Of a stretch of DNA of 8,759 nt, positions 1 to 6,246 are shown piece after piece. Position numbers and translations under genes: made by a program. The notes beneath the pieces were generated by a model. It saw only the letters and a list, made by a program, of their open reading frames with translations. It ran no database searches and had not been told where the DNA came from. Within the stretch, counting starts at the first letter, position 1. Each line of letters begins with the position of its first letter. Source of the stretch: Filomicrobium sp. (GTDB lineage: Bacteria > Pseudomonadota > Alphaproteobacteria > Rhizobiales > Hyphomicrobiaceae); contig JAJFHK010000134.1 in NCBI GenBank assembly GCA_021775655.1, forward strand, positions 1 to 8,759, written 5' to 3'.

Positions 1-641
1 ACCGACCCTCAAACCAAGTCATCGAGACACCGGACGACATTGCCCGTGGTTGCCGGTCGTTGCGGCGCCGCTGCCATCACATGCGCGCAATACACAATGC
101 ACTGGGCGATCCGCCCCTGCGCCGACGCGAATCCGGCTTCCCCGGCCTCGCGCGCATCGTCATTGGCCAACAGCTCTCGATTGCGAGCGCCAATGCAATA
201 TGGAATCGTGTCCGATCGGCAGTTTTTCCGTTTGAACCAGACCTACTGTTATCCCTCGGTGACCCTGAACTACGCGAACTTGGCCTATCCCGCCCCAAGA
301 TCAAGACGCTGCGGGCCATTGCCTCCGCAACCGTCAGCCGAGAAATCTGTTTTGCAGAATTGTCCGGCATCAGCGAATCCGAAGTCCGCCAACGTCTCAT
401 GAACCTACCCGGGATCGGGCCTTGGTCGGCCGATATCTACCTGATGTTCTGCCTTGGAGCCCGCGATGCCTTTGCCCCCGGCGACCTCGCATTGCAAGAA
501 TCCGTACGCTTGGTCTTGAGCCTCAATAAACGCCCGGACCCCAGCAAACTGGAGGAAATCGCAGAACGCTGGCGACCCTGGCGCGCGATCGCCGCCCGGT
601 TGCTTTGGGCGGACTACTCTCACCGCCGTGAAAGGACCTAA
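1..641 (+). CDS. alkA: DNA-3-methyladenine glycosylase II (AlkA-like), 5' end outside the window
   Basis: HhH-GPD superfamily base-excision repair glycosylase that removes alkylated bases such as 3-methyladenine from DNA. Seen: the frame is open from the first bases, with in-frame codons beginning at position 3. The stretch IETPDDIARG near the edge resembles the N-terminal part of alphaproteobacterial members, so the true start is probably before the window; a TTG at 60 would be an internal start and would cut this part off. The core follows in family order: PLRRRESGFPGLARIVIGQQ, then the helix-hairpin-helix LPGIGPWSADIY (about 405-440), then FAPGDLAL, whose Asp (483-485) matches the family's catalytic aspartate. 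The C-terminal RPWRAIAARLLWADY is also typical. The stop is TAA at 639-641. No clear terminator follows. It is not clearly an operon with the HNH gene, which starts 244 bp downstream. The function call is strong; the exact substrate range is family knowledge. Confidence 0.9.
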   Translation, partial: RPSNQVIETPDDIARGCRSLRRRCHHMRAIHNALGDPPLRRRESGFPGLARIVIGQQLSIASANAIWNRVRSAVFPFEPDLLLSLGDPELRELGLSRPKIKTLRAIASATVSREICFAELSGISESEVRQRLMNLPGIGPWSADIYLMFCLGARDAFAPGDLALQESVRLVLSLNKRPDPSKLEEIAERWRPWRAIAARLLWADYSHRRERT

Positions 642-805
642 TCGGCATTATAGTTTCGCCCGTCAATAATTCCGCTTCTTGTAAAAGTCGGACCGCCCCG
701 CCATTTGAGCGATGCGCGAGGAGCGTAATCATGGTGCATTTTACTAGGTGAAGGCTTGAAATCCACACGGATAACAGCGGTTTTCGTGAGGAGCTTCACA
801 GATCT

Positions 806-817
806 GACATGCATGTC
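806..817. promoter_or_regulatory. 12-bp perfect palindrome upstream of the HNH gene
   Basis: GACATGCATGTC is a perfect self-complementary 12-mer lying 68 bp before the GTG start of the HNH gene, within the 244-bp gap after the alkA-like gene. Its symmetry and place are compatible with an operator for a dimeric regulator, but no regulator is known to me for this sequence, and a 12-bp palindrome can occur by chance. The rest of the gap (642-805) shows no convincing -35/-10 pair. It does hold a six-codon ORF (731-751) preceded by GAGGAG, which is probably incidental. Confidence 0.25.
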
Positions 818-885
818 TAGTATCCGGACACTGGTCTGGTGGCGCGGACCGATTCTTTAAAAAGAACCCAACAGGAGGCACGAAC

Positions 886-1446
886 GTGATTCGTTCTGCT
901 GCAATGCTGGACAACTCTCCGGCCCTGGTCCTCAACGCCGACTTCCGGCCATTGAGCTATTACCCGCTATCTCTGTGGAGCTGGCAGGACACGGTGAAGG
1001 CTGTCTTCCTCGATCGCGTCAACATTGTTTCCGAATACGACCATCAGGTTTCCAGCCCCAACTTCAAGATGCGGCTTCCTAGCGTTGTATCGCTAAAGAC
1101 GTACGTGAAGCCCGCACTGTTCCCTGCATTCACACGGTTCAACGTGTTTTTGCGCGACCGATTCTCGTGTCAGTACTGTGGTGCGGAAAATGACCTGACC
1201 TTCGACCACGTCATTCCCCGGTCGCGAGGCGGCCTGACGCGGTGGGACAATGTCGTCACGGCGTGCGCTCCCTGCAATTTGGCGAAGGGCGGCGACATGC
1301 CCGAAGTCGCCGGAATGCTGCCAAAGCAGGCGCCGTACCGGCCGACGGTTTTTGAACTGCACCGCAACGGACGGCTTTTCCCGCCGAACCACCTGCACGA
1401 GAGCTGGCTTGATTATCTCTACTGGGATACTGAGCTGGAACCATAA
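886..1446 (+). CDS. HNH endonuclease family protein
   Basis: A 186-residue protein with a classical zinc-stabilised HNH nuclease fold. Seen: the first Cys pair in FSCQYCG, the motif LTFDHVIPRSRGG with the metal-binding/catalytic DH, the middle Asn in RWDNVV, and the second Cys pair in CAPCN with the last Asn. All expected HNH residues are present, so it should be active in metal-dependent DNA cleavage or nicking. The N-terminal part (ALVLNADFRPLSYYPLSLWSWQDTVKAV) is typical of a widespread stand-alone HNH family in alphaproteobacteria whose cellular role is not established; I infer a housekeeping rather than a restriction role because no methylase or specificity gene is nearby. The start is GTG at 886, chosen because AGGAGG lies 7 nt upstream (873-878); an ATG at 904 lacks such a site. 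The stop is TAA at 1444-1446, and a strong hairpin follows at 1512. Confidence 0.92.
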   Translation: MIRSAAMLDNSPALVLNADFRPLSYYPLSLWSWQDTVKAVFLDRVNIVSEYDHQVSSPNFKMRLPSVVSLKTYVKPALFPAFTRFNVFLRDRFSCQYCGAENDLTFDHVIPRSRGGLTRWDNVVTACAPCNLAKGGDMPEVAGMLPKQAPYRPTVFELHRNGRLFPPNHLHESWLDYLYWDTELEP

Positions 1447-1511
1447 GCAGGACAGCATCGCCAACCATGGCCATGACGGCTCGCGATGTCGTTCCGAACC
1501 CGCATATAAGC

Positions 1512-1534
1512 GAGGGCGCCCAATTGGCGCCCTC
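1512..1534 (-). terminator. Hairpin between convergent genes, probable terminator
   Basis: GAGGGCGCC and GGCGCCCTC form a perfect 9-bp, very G+C-rich stem around a 5-nt loop. On the minus strand it starts 10 nt after the TAA of the small gene at 1545-1784 and is followed by CTTATATG, a weak T-rich run. On the plus strand it lies 65 bp after the HNH stop. It therefore fits a terminator for the minus gene and could also stop the plus gene. The poor U-tract lowers certainty about intrinsic termination. Confidence 0.6.
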
Positions 1535-1544
1535 AGCTGTTCAG

Positions 1545-1784
1545 TTATGCGGCTCTTTTCTGCGTGGGTGCACACATCACTTCTGCGATGAGCTCCACTG
1601 CCTTGCTCCAATCACTCCCGACGCAATCAGCATGGCTGCCGAGGCCGAAAGCCTTAAGCGCATCAGCCGGCGCCCCACCGTCCCTGAAGACGCGCGCACA
1701 AACTTGCCGCGCGAATCCGAGCGTCTGGTGCCATTGCATCTGATTGACGTAATCTGGGGTCATCTGCATCTCGATGGTCTCCAT
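1545..1784 (-). CDS. Small conserved-looking protein of unknown function (79 aa)
   Basis: I do not recognise this family. Seen: a 79-residue, mostly helical, soluble-looking protein with no signal peptide or membrane segment. It has a central segment FARQVCARVFRDGGAPADAL, then KAFGL, a Cys/Gly/Asp loop, and a C-terminal helix SKAVELIAEVMC ending in a basic tail QKRAA. There are three Cys (29, 54, 71) that are not arranged as an obvious metal site. The amino-acid pattern and codon choice are coding-like, and a strong hairpin begins 10 nt past the stop, which supports a real gene. ATG at 1784 is the likeliest start; the upstream GGAG is rather far away, and an in-frame ATG at 1769 is an alternative. 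It converges with the HNH gene and is separated by about 0.5 kb from the next possible gene. Regulation is not visible. Confidence 0.65.
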   Translation of the reverse strand: METIEMQMTPDYVNQMQWHQTLGFARQVCARVFRDGGAPADALKAFGLGSHADCVGSDWSKAVELIAEVMCAPTQKRAA

Positions 1785-2032
1785 AAACTTTTCAATACTC
1801 CGGCATATGAAAGTAGATGGCAGGTGAGAGGAGTGCTGACATGCTGTAACGCGCAACCGGGACACACAGCACTTTGATGGAGAAACTCCACCGCACTCGA
1901 CTCACCTACCAACTCTTTGGGAGACCGACCGCACCGGTATAGGTCTCACATTCGAATTGAACGTTGACTGCCAGAGGGCATGGACAAAACGACTAACTCA
2001 GACCACGACGCAAATACTCGATACTCCTGAAC

Positions 2033-2119
2033 TCAACTCGACTTAACGACCTGGACTCCCCCAACGACCTGGGAAACCACATCGCTGATTGGACGCCACG
2101 TCTCATCAGAACTGTTCAC
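2033..2119 (-). CDS. Possible 28-residue ORF with GTG start, doubtful
   Basis: This is a very short minus-strand ORF beginning at GTG 2119, with AGGTGAG about 8 nt upstream, and ending at TGA 2033-2035. The product begins MNSSDETWRPISDVVSQVV and ends GGVQVVKSS. It contains an 18-bp direct repeat giving QVV twice. The start overlaps the end of another coding-like minus-strand stretch (TGA at 2106-2108) by 14 nt, as genes in an operon would. It could be a small peptide gene, the truncated N-terminus of a longer lost gene, or chance. I know of no family match, and length alone makes it weak. Confidence 0.18.
   Translation of the reverse strand: MNSSDETWRPISDVVSQVVGGVQVVKSS
2045..2072. repeat. 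Short direct repeat AACGACCTGG, two copies
   Basis: AACGACCTGG occurs at 2045-2054 and again at 2063-2072, an 18-bp period. Only two copies are present, so this is not an iteron array by itself. On the minus strand the period is a multiple of three and falls inside the doubtful 28-residue ORF. Confidence 0.5.
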
Positions 2120-2274
2120 GACTCTTCTCACCTAACTGGGCCATTGCCGGTACCAACGAACGATCCGCACCGCACGCGAACGCAGCAACAGCGGCACACT
2201 ACTTTCACTTGAAGGCAGATGGGGCTTACATCGGCCTTCCGCATCGCACTACAACGCAACTGAAACTAGCCGGA

Positions 2275-2526
2275 TTAACGCAACGCCTTCGCGCACATGC
2301 GCTGGAACTTCATCCGGCTCGCCTTGCACTTCATCTCTTCAAACACCGCGGGGAGCGTGTTCTTGGGTGAAGCACCGGTTACAAACTTGGACTGACGACG
2401 CATACGAAACGCGAGAAACTCTGACGCACTGAGGCCTGGGCTTGACGCCGGACCTGACACAACCGCTTCACCACGCATTACCAACTCGGACGCGGGAACG
2501 AAGTTACAAACGGAACTCTGAGACAT
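2275..2526 (-). CDS. Hypothetical small basic protein (83 aa)
   Basis: I do not recognise this family. Seen: an 83-residue ORF from ATG 2526 to TAA 2275-2277. The N-terminal third (MSQSSVCNFVPASELV) is low in features. The C-terminal half is basic and helical: SASEFLAFRMRRQSKFV, then SPKNTLPAVFEEMK, then KASRMKFQRMCAKALR. In that half almost every codon ends in G or C, as in the real genes of this window, which is the main argument that it is coding. The frame stays open upstream to a TTG near 2589, and an internal ATG at 2478 is possible; none of these starts has a good ribosome binding site. The charge and helices would fit a nucleic-acid-associated or structural peptide, but that is speculation. 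A plus-strand ORF overlaps part of this span but looks like its shadow. Confidence 0.4.
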   Translation of the reverse strand: MSQSSVCNFVPASELVMRGEAVVSGPASSPGLSASEFLAFRMRRQSKFVTGASPKNTLPAVFEEMKCKASRMKFQRMCAKALR

Positions 2527-2922
2527 GAGATAAACGCCACTCACCGATACGACACGGACACGAACGCAGTACGAATTTAGGAAGCCCAATCACTGAAGGC
2601 TTCGACTCAATCGGAGGCATGGCGGGACGGCCTGATCCGATTACGCAACAACGCTGACAAACTCGAACGGGTACGCGGGGCATGAGAAGAACGCTTACTT
2701 GACAACCTCAACCGGTCACCTGTCGTTCTCTCTTCTTGCGTCGGGTTTCACCCCGTCGCTGAGCACCATAAACCGTTTCATTTGGGCAACATAAAGACGC
2801 GAAAGCGCCTTCTCCCCGACAATCAGATTGACGGGAGGTGAACAAGCAACAGCGCCCCGCCGGACAATCAAATTGATGTCTTAGGACGCCGCCTTAGAGA
2901 GCTGAAAGAGATGTGAAAAAGT
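2527..2922. other. About 400 bp downstream of dsbB without a recognised gene
   Basis: No known gene was seen. Directly after the dsbB stop the same minus-strand frame meets TAA at 2881-2883 and then stays open to TGA at 2716-2718. That stretch reads coding-like (NLIVGEKALSRLYVAQMKRF, then MVLSDGVKPDARRENDR) but has no good start; an ATG at 2781 would give only 21 residues without a ribosome binding site. A 59-codon minus-strand ORF at 2504-2683 (MPRVPVRVCQRCCVIG...) holds two Cys clusters, without a known pattern. An imperfect hairpin lies at 2738-2759 (GCGTCGGG / CCCGTCGC, one T-T mismatch, 6-nt loop). No clear dsbB terminator was found. Confidence 0.5.
2815..2876. repeat. Two 17-bp near-identical repeats, 45-bp period
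   Basis: CCCGACAATCAGATTGA (2815-2831) and CCGGACAATCAAATTGA (2860-2876) differ at 2 of 17 positions and are spaced by exactly 45 bp. Each holds a small dyad: CAATC-A-GATTG in the first and ATCAA-A-TTGAT in the second. They could be paired binding sites for a regulator, or a duplicated 15-codon unit in a lost minus-strand gene, where they would encode NLIV twice. Neither is shown by the sequence alone. Confidence 0.45.
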
Positions 2923-3444
2923 TCAGTTACGTTCAACCGCGATAAACGCCGATTTCAATGACCCAATGAAGATTACGAAAGACACAAGTGCGTTCCAGCC
3001 GGCAAATGACAGCCCCAAGAACCACCATTCGGGTTTGTCGCAGCGTACAACGTTGGCGTTTTCGATCGCGCCAAGAAGCCCATCGGCCGACGTCGACAAC
3101 TCCTGCGCCCCAGAACACGCTTCCGGTCCCGGCCAGAAGCCGTATTCCGCCCCAGCTTGGTAAACACCAAGGCCCGAGTTCGCCAGGAACGCAAGCGACA
3201 CAACGAAGAATACGATTGCTGCCGTGCGGGCCTGAGCGGCACTAAGAAATACGAGTGCCGCAAACAACAGTGGAATACCGGCGTAATATGCATACCGTTG
3301 CTGGTAGCACAGCGGACAGGGTTGATAGCCGCCGACGTATTGGAATGCGAGAGCCGCCAGGATAACCGCAGCCGCCAGGAACAGCATCAAACCGCCCATC
3401 TCGTAAGCTCGTGATCTCGTGGGATTGGCGGTTTCTGAGCGCAT
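2923..3444 (-). CDS. dsbB: Disulfide bond formation protein B (DsbB)
   Basis: Inner-membrane oxidoreductase that re-oxidises periplasmic DsbA and passes the electrons to ubiquinone. Seen: 173 residues with four hydrophobic segments (about 17-37, 52-70, 73-95, 143-165). Both Cys pairs are present: C43-P-L-C46 at the end of the first membrane segment, and C110 with C135 in the second periplasmic loop. C43/C46 corresponds to the quinone-reducing pair, and Arg50 sits where the family has a conserved arginine near the quinone. The motif YGFWPGPEAC before C110 is typical. The length fits the family. The start ATG at 3444 has GAGG about 10 nt upstream and lies 27 bp after the yqaA-like stop, so it is probably the last gene of the minus-strand string. 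No dsbA is visible in the window. Confidence 0.93.
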   Translation of the reverse strand: MRSETANPTRSRAYEMGGLMLFLAAAVILAALAFQYVGGYQPCPLCYQQRYAYYAGIPLLFAALVFLSAAQARTAAIVFFVVSLAFLANSGLGVYQAGAEYGFWPGPEACSGAQELSTSADGLLGAIENANVVRCDKPEWWFLGLSFAGWNALVSFVIFIGSLKSAFIAVERN

Positions 3445-3471
3445 CGCGACAACCTCGTAATTGCGGCGTCC

Positions 3472-4053
3472 TTAGAGAAGATACTTGATGGCAATGAAGC
3501 CACCTAAGAGCAAGACGACAAACACGGTAAACACCAACCCCAGCCGCTTCTCGATGAAATCCTTGATCGTTGGACCGAACCAGTAAAGCAGAGCTGCCAC
3601 AGCAAAGAAGCGCAAGCCCCGCGACAACACGCTCGCCAGCACGAACATCAAGATGTTGAGCCCCGTAGCGCCACTCGCAATCGTGATGACCTTGTATGGG
3701 AAAGGCGTCACTCCGAACACGAACACGATCCAGGCACCGTATTCGTTGTACTGGGACGCAAATGTCGCAAACTTTTCTGCATAGCCGTAAAAGTCGAGCA
3801 TCGGCTTGCCGATCGATTCGAACAAAAAATATCCGATGACATAACCGAACATCCCGCCCAACACCGACCCGATAGTTGCAACGGAAGCATAAAACCACGC
3901 CTTCGCGCGCTTCGCCAACACCATGGGAATAAGCATGATGTCGGGTGGGATCGGGAAGAAGGAACTTTCGACGAAGGAAACGCCGAACAGTGCCGGGACA
4001 GCATGCTTGTGGCTGGCAGCCCGCATGGTCCAGTCATAGAGGGATCGAATCAT
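3472..4053 (-). CDS. YqaA-like DedA/VTT (SNARE-associated) inner-membrane protein
   Basis: A 193-residue polytopic membrane protein of the DedA/VTT superfamily, YqaA branch. Family members elsewhere are linked to envelope homeostasis and lipid-carrier transport; the role of this branch is not settled. Seen: ESSFFPIPPDIMLIP (about residues 29-43), a glycine-rich membrane segment GSVLGGMFGYVIGYF (62-76), the signature TPFPYKVITIASGATG (116-131), SRGLRFF (144-150) and a C-terminal membrane helix ending near IKYLL. ATG at 4053 is chosen because MIRSLYDWT is the usual N-terminus of the family; the frame is open to 4143, but that longer start would overlap hemW and add a non-family leader. The ribosome binding site is weak. 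It lies 55 bp after hemW and 27 bp before dsbB, both on the same strand. Confidence 0.88.
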   Translation of the reverse strand: MIRSLYDWTMRAASHKHAVPALFGVSFVESSFFPIPPDIMLIPMVLAKRAKAWFYASVATIGSVLGGMFGYVIGYFLFESIGKPMLDFYGYAEKFATFASQYNEYGAWIVFVFGVTPFPYKVITIASGATGLNILMFVLASVLSRGLRFFAVAALLYWFGPTIKDFIEKRLGLVFTVFVVLLLGGFIAIKYLL

Positions 4054-4108
4054 GGCACCGGGGAAGTAGAGGAAGGTGGACGGATTGTCTACACGGCTTA
4101 CAACACCA

Positions 4109-5326
4109 TCACGACAACGAATCCGCGACATTTTCAGCAGCAATGAAACTCGTTGAAAGCTGTAGCACCAGTTCGTTAATTAGAAACCGTCCCCCGCCAA
4201 TAGCCCTGATCCGCCGCCCGCCATCCAGCACTTCGAGCACGCCTTGTTCCACAAGCCTTGAGACTGCATCAGCTCCAGGCTGCACTCCGCCAACGTCGGC
4301 AAGGCGGGCAAGGTCGAGCCCCTCACGCAGACGCAGCCCCATAAGCAGAATTTCATCCGCAGCCGAGGTTTGGGCAATCTGCTCCTCTTCAACAATTCCG
4401 TGTCCTCGTGCCTCAACCCGCTCAACCCAGGATTCTGGATGACGCTCGATCACAGTTGCTAGCCGGCCCGTATTTCCGATGATGCGCCCATGTGCGCCTG
4501 GACCAACTCCTGCGTACTCGCCGTAGCGCCAGTAGACGAGGTTATGCCGGCTCTCTTCACCGGGCCGAGCATGATTAGAGACTTCGTAAGATGGAAGCCC
4601 TGCCGCCTCCGTCATCTCCTGCGTCGCTTCAAATAGATCAGCAGCTACATCCTCGTCCGGCACCACGAGTTGTCCGGCCGCCTGCAGCTTTTCAAATACC
4701 GTGCCCGGCTCGATGGTGAGCTGATAAAGCGACAGGTGCGATGGTTGATACGACAATGCTTCAGCGAGCTCTGCCCGCCAATCTGGGAGGGTTTGACCGC
4801 TGCGCGCATAGATCAAGTCGAATGACGCCCGCTCGAAAGTATCCGTCGCGATCTTCAATGCAGCCTTCGCCTCATCGACAGTGTGAATTCGCCCTAGTGC
4901 CTTGAGGTCCGCTACAATCAGGGATTGCACACCCAAAGAGACTCGATTGACACCAGAAGTGCGATAATCGCGAAATCGGCTGGCTTCCACGGACCCAGGA
5001 TTGGCTTCGAGTGTGATCTCCGCATCGGCATCGAGATCCCACAGGCGTCCAATCTCATCGAGGATTGCTCCCACGGTCGCCCCCTGCATCAGCGAGGGCG
5101 TTCCACCGCCAAAGAAAACGCTTCCCGCCCGGCGAGGACCTGTCAATTCACGGAAGTGCTTTAACTCCCGCAAATATGCCGACAAGAATTGCGTCTCATC
5201 CCAGCCGGTACGCCCGTCTTTTCCGCCGAAGCGGACGTGGCTGTTGAAATCGCAATAAGGACATTTTTGAGCGCAGAAGGGCCAGTGGACGTAGATACCA
5301 AATCCCGGTGCGCTGGCTTCAAGCAT
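4109..5326 (-). CDS. hemW: Radical SAM family heme chaperone HemW
   Basis: HemN-like radical-SAM protein that in studied bacteria binds heme and acts as a heme chaperone rather than a coproporphyrinogen oxidase. Seen: 405 residues; GIYVHWPFCAQKCPYCDFN holds the CX3CX2C iron-sulfur motif (C18, C22, C25), followed by Asp-Phe rather than the extra Cys of true HemN. Then GGGTPSL (73-79), the E-NP segment (107-110), GVNRVSLGVQS (125-135), DLIYARSGQT (170-179; many relatives have Pro instead of this Ser), LSLYQLTIEPGT (198-209), YEVSNHARPG (247-256), and the C-terminal domain with LLMGLRLREGLDL. The start ATG at 5326 has GGAAGG 7 nt upstream; a longer frame to 5392 would overlap rdgB and has a non-family leader. 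It begins 17 bp after rdgB, an arrangement common in alphaproteobacteria. Confidence 0.95.
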   Translation of the reverse strand: MLEASAPGFGIYVHWPFCAQKCPYCDFNSHVRFGGKDGRTGWDETQFLSAYLRELKHFRELTGPRRAGSVFFGGGTPSLMQGATVGAILDEIGRLWDLDADAEITLEANPGSVEASRFRDYRTSGVNRVSLGVQSLIVADLKALGRIHTVDEAKAALKIATDTFERASFDLIYARSGQTLPDWRAELAEALSYQPSHLSLYQLTIEPGTVFEKLQAAGQLVVPDEDVAADLFEATQEMTEAAGLPSYEVSNHARPGEESRHNLVYWRYGEYAGVGPGAHGRIIGNTGRLATVIERHPESWVERVEARGHGIVEEEQIAQTSAADEILLMGLRLREGLDLARLADVGGVQPGADAVSRLVEQGVLEVLDGGRRIRAIGGGRFLINELVLQLSTSFIAAENVADSLS

Positions 5327-5343
5327 GCGGGAGCCTTCCGGCA

Positions 5344-6246
5344 CTATTCGTACCGGCTGCCCGCAAGCAGCGCTTTGGCCAACAACCGCCAACGTGGTTC
5401 CTCCTCGAGATCACGGCTATCTGCGCTCCAAGCTTGGAGCGCTTCGAGAAACGATGTTAGATCGTCATTCTCCCAATCTGCACCGTTCGTCTTCAGATCC
5501 GCACGCAAATTGCCGATGAAGGTGGCGAGTTCTGCCTGCGTCGACAAGTTCGCAGCCGCTGCTGCAAGTCCTTCATAGGCTCCAGCACCTGTTACTGCCA
5601 GTCTCTCCGGCACGCCGCCGGAATCCGACAGCCCTTCGAGCTTCGCCGCCTTAAACGCTGCAAACGCCCGTGAGCGATGCGACATGGCATTCTTTTCCCC
5701 GGGCTCCATCTCGCCAAACGTTTCGGATTTTCCCTCTGCCAGAAACATTGGATCGTAACCGAATCCGTTGCCGCCACGCGCCGGCCAGACCAAAACCCCG
5801 TCAACCCGGCCCTCAAATACTTCCGTGTCTCCATCAGGCCAGCCAAGGCATAACGAGCAGATGAAATTTGCCTTGGGCCCCGGCGCGGTCCAACCATCCT
5901 TCGCCTCAACTTCATCAGCGACCTTCTTCATGGCCAAGGCGAAGTCCTTCGACGAACCCGCCCAGCGCGCTGAAAAGATTCCAGGCGCTCCATCGAGCAC
6001 GTCGACTTCGAGACCGGAATCATCGGCCAATGCAGGCAAGCCGGACGCCATTGCAGCAGCCAACGCCTTCAGCCGCGCATTGCCCGCAAAAGTCGTTTCG
6101 GTTTCTTCAGGTTCCGGCAGATCAAGGTCGCCCGCTGAAACAGCGTCGAGACCGAATGGCGCGATCAATTGCTTGATCTCCCAGACCTTGCCAGCATTGT
6201 GGCTCGCCACAACGAGCCGCATTCCAGGCTTCAGCTTGAGCGTCAT
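5344..6246 (-). CDS. rdgB: RdgB/HAM1 non-canonical purine NTP pyrophosphatase with fused C-terminal domain
   Basis: Hydrolyses dITP, XTP and ITP to the monophosphates and so keeps deaminated purines out of DNA and RNA. Seen: 300 residues, against about 200 for the family. Residues 10-198 form a complete enzyme: SHNAGK (15-20), [11 protein letters not shown] (51-61), [11 protein letters not shown] (74-84), [11 protein letters not shown] (158-168) and [11 protein letters not shown] (188-198). After an Ala/Gly-rich linker (about 200-236), residues 237-300 form an extra domain: [30 protein letters not shown], then [17 protein letters not shown]. From memory this matches small stand-alone bacterial proteins of unknown function (I believe DUF7660). 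The start ATG at 6244-6246 overlaps the VOC stop as ATGA, indicating translational coupling. The stop TAG at 5344 is 17 bp before hemW. The enzyme call is very firm; the identity of the extra domain is moderately firm. Confidence 0.95.
   Translation of the reverse strand: MTLKLKPGMRLVVASHNAGKVWEIKQLIAPFGLDAVSAGDLDLPEPEETETTFAGNARLKALAAAMASGLPALADDSGLEVDVLDGAPGIFSARWAGSSKDFALAMKKVADEVEAKDGWTAPGPKANFICSLCLGWPDGDTEVFEGRVDGVLVWPARGGNGFGYDPMFLAEGKSETFGEMEPGEKNAMSHRSRAFAAFKAAKLEGLSDSGGVPERLAVTGAGAYEGLAAAAANLSTQAELATFIGNLRADLKTNGADWENDDLTSFLEALQAWSADSRDLEEEPRWRLLAKALLAGSRYE

Larger units (their letters stand above)
1785..2274. other. About 490 bp without a recognised gene
   Basis: No known protein or RNA gene was seen. 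The plus strand is rich in A and C (41 of 60 bases in 1981-2040), with many short ACTC/GACTC words. Small structures present: an inverted repeat GAGACC/GGTCTC (1921-1926 and 1942-1947, 15-nt loop), TGCC/GGCA at 1969-1980, and a direct repeat at 2045-2072. On the minus strand, a stretch ending at TGA 2106-2108 reads VAAFACGADRSLVPAM and AQLGEKSREQF, but the same frame carries several stop codons just upstream, as in a decayed gene or by chance. Promoters for the small gene at 1545-1784 should lie here, but I could not identify a convincing pair. Confidence 0.5.

Noticed and set aside
744..935. Minus-strand ORF with two Cys-x2-Cys pairs resembling a zinc ribbon
   Set aside because: It needs a TTG start inside the HNH gene, has no recognisable family, and two Cys pairs in 63 residues can arise by chance.
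1467..1877. 136-residue plus-strand ORF
   Set aside because: It runs through the terminator hairpin and antisense to the better supported gene at 1545-1784; no family features.
2089..2370. 93-residue plus-strand ORF
   Set aside because: Its composition (His/Ala/Leu/Thr-rich) is that of a shadow frame, it overlaps the more coding-like minus-strand ORF, and it has no ribosome binding site that I could see.
2641..2684. Plus-strand coding-like stretch ending in RLRNNADKLERVRGA
   Set aside because: Open for only about 35 codons after a stop, without a start codon or ribosome binding site.
1785..2922. tRNA, tmRNA, RNase P RNA, CRISPR or retron in the unexplained stretch
   Set aside because: No T-loop/acceptor pairing, no known RNA consensus boxes, no regularly spaced repeats and no reverse transcriptase motif were seen.
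4054..4143. Longer N-terminus for the yqaA-like gene
   Set aside because: It would overlap the end of hemW and adds 30 residues absent from the family; MIRSLYDWT at 4053 is the usual start.
5327..5392. Longer N-terminus for hemW
   Set aside because: It overlaps the rdgB 3' end, while ATG 5326 has a GGAAGG site and a family-like N-terminus.
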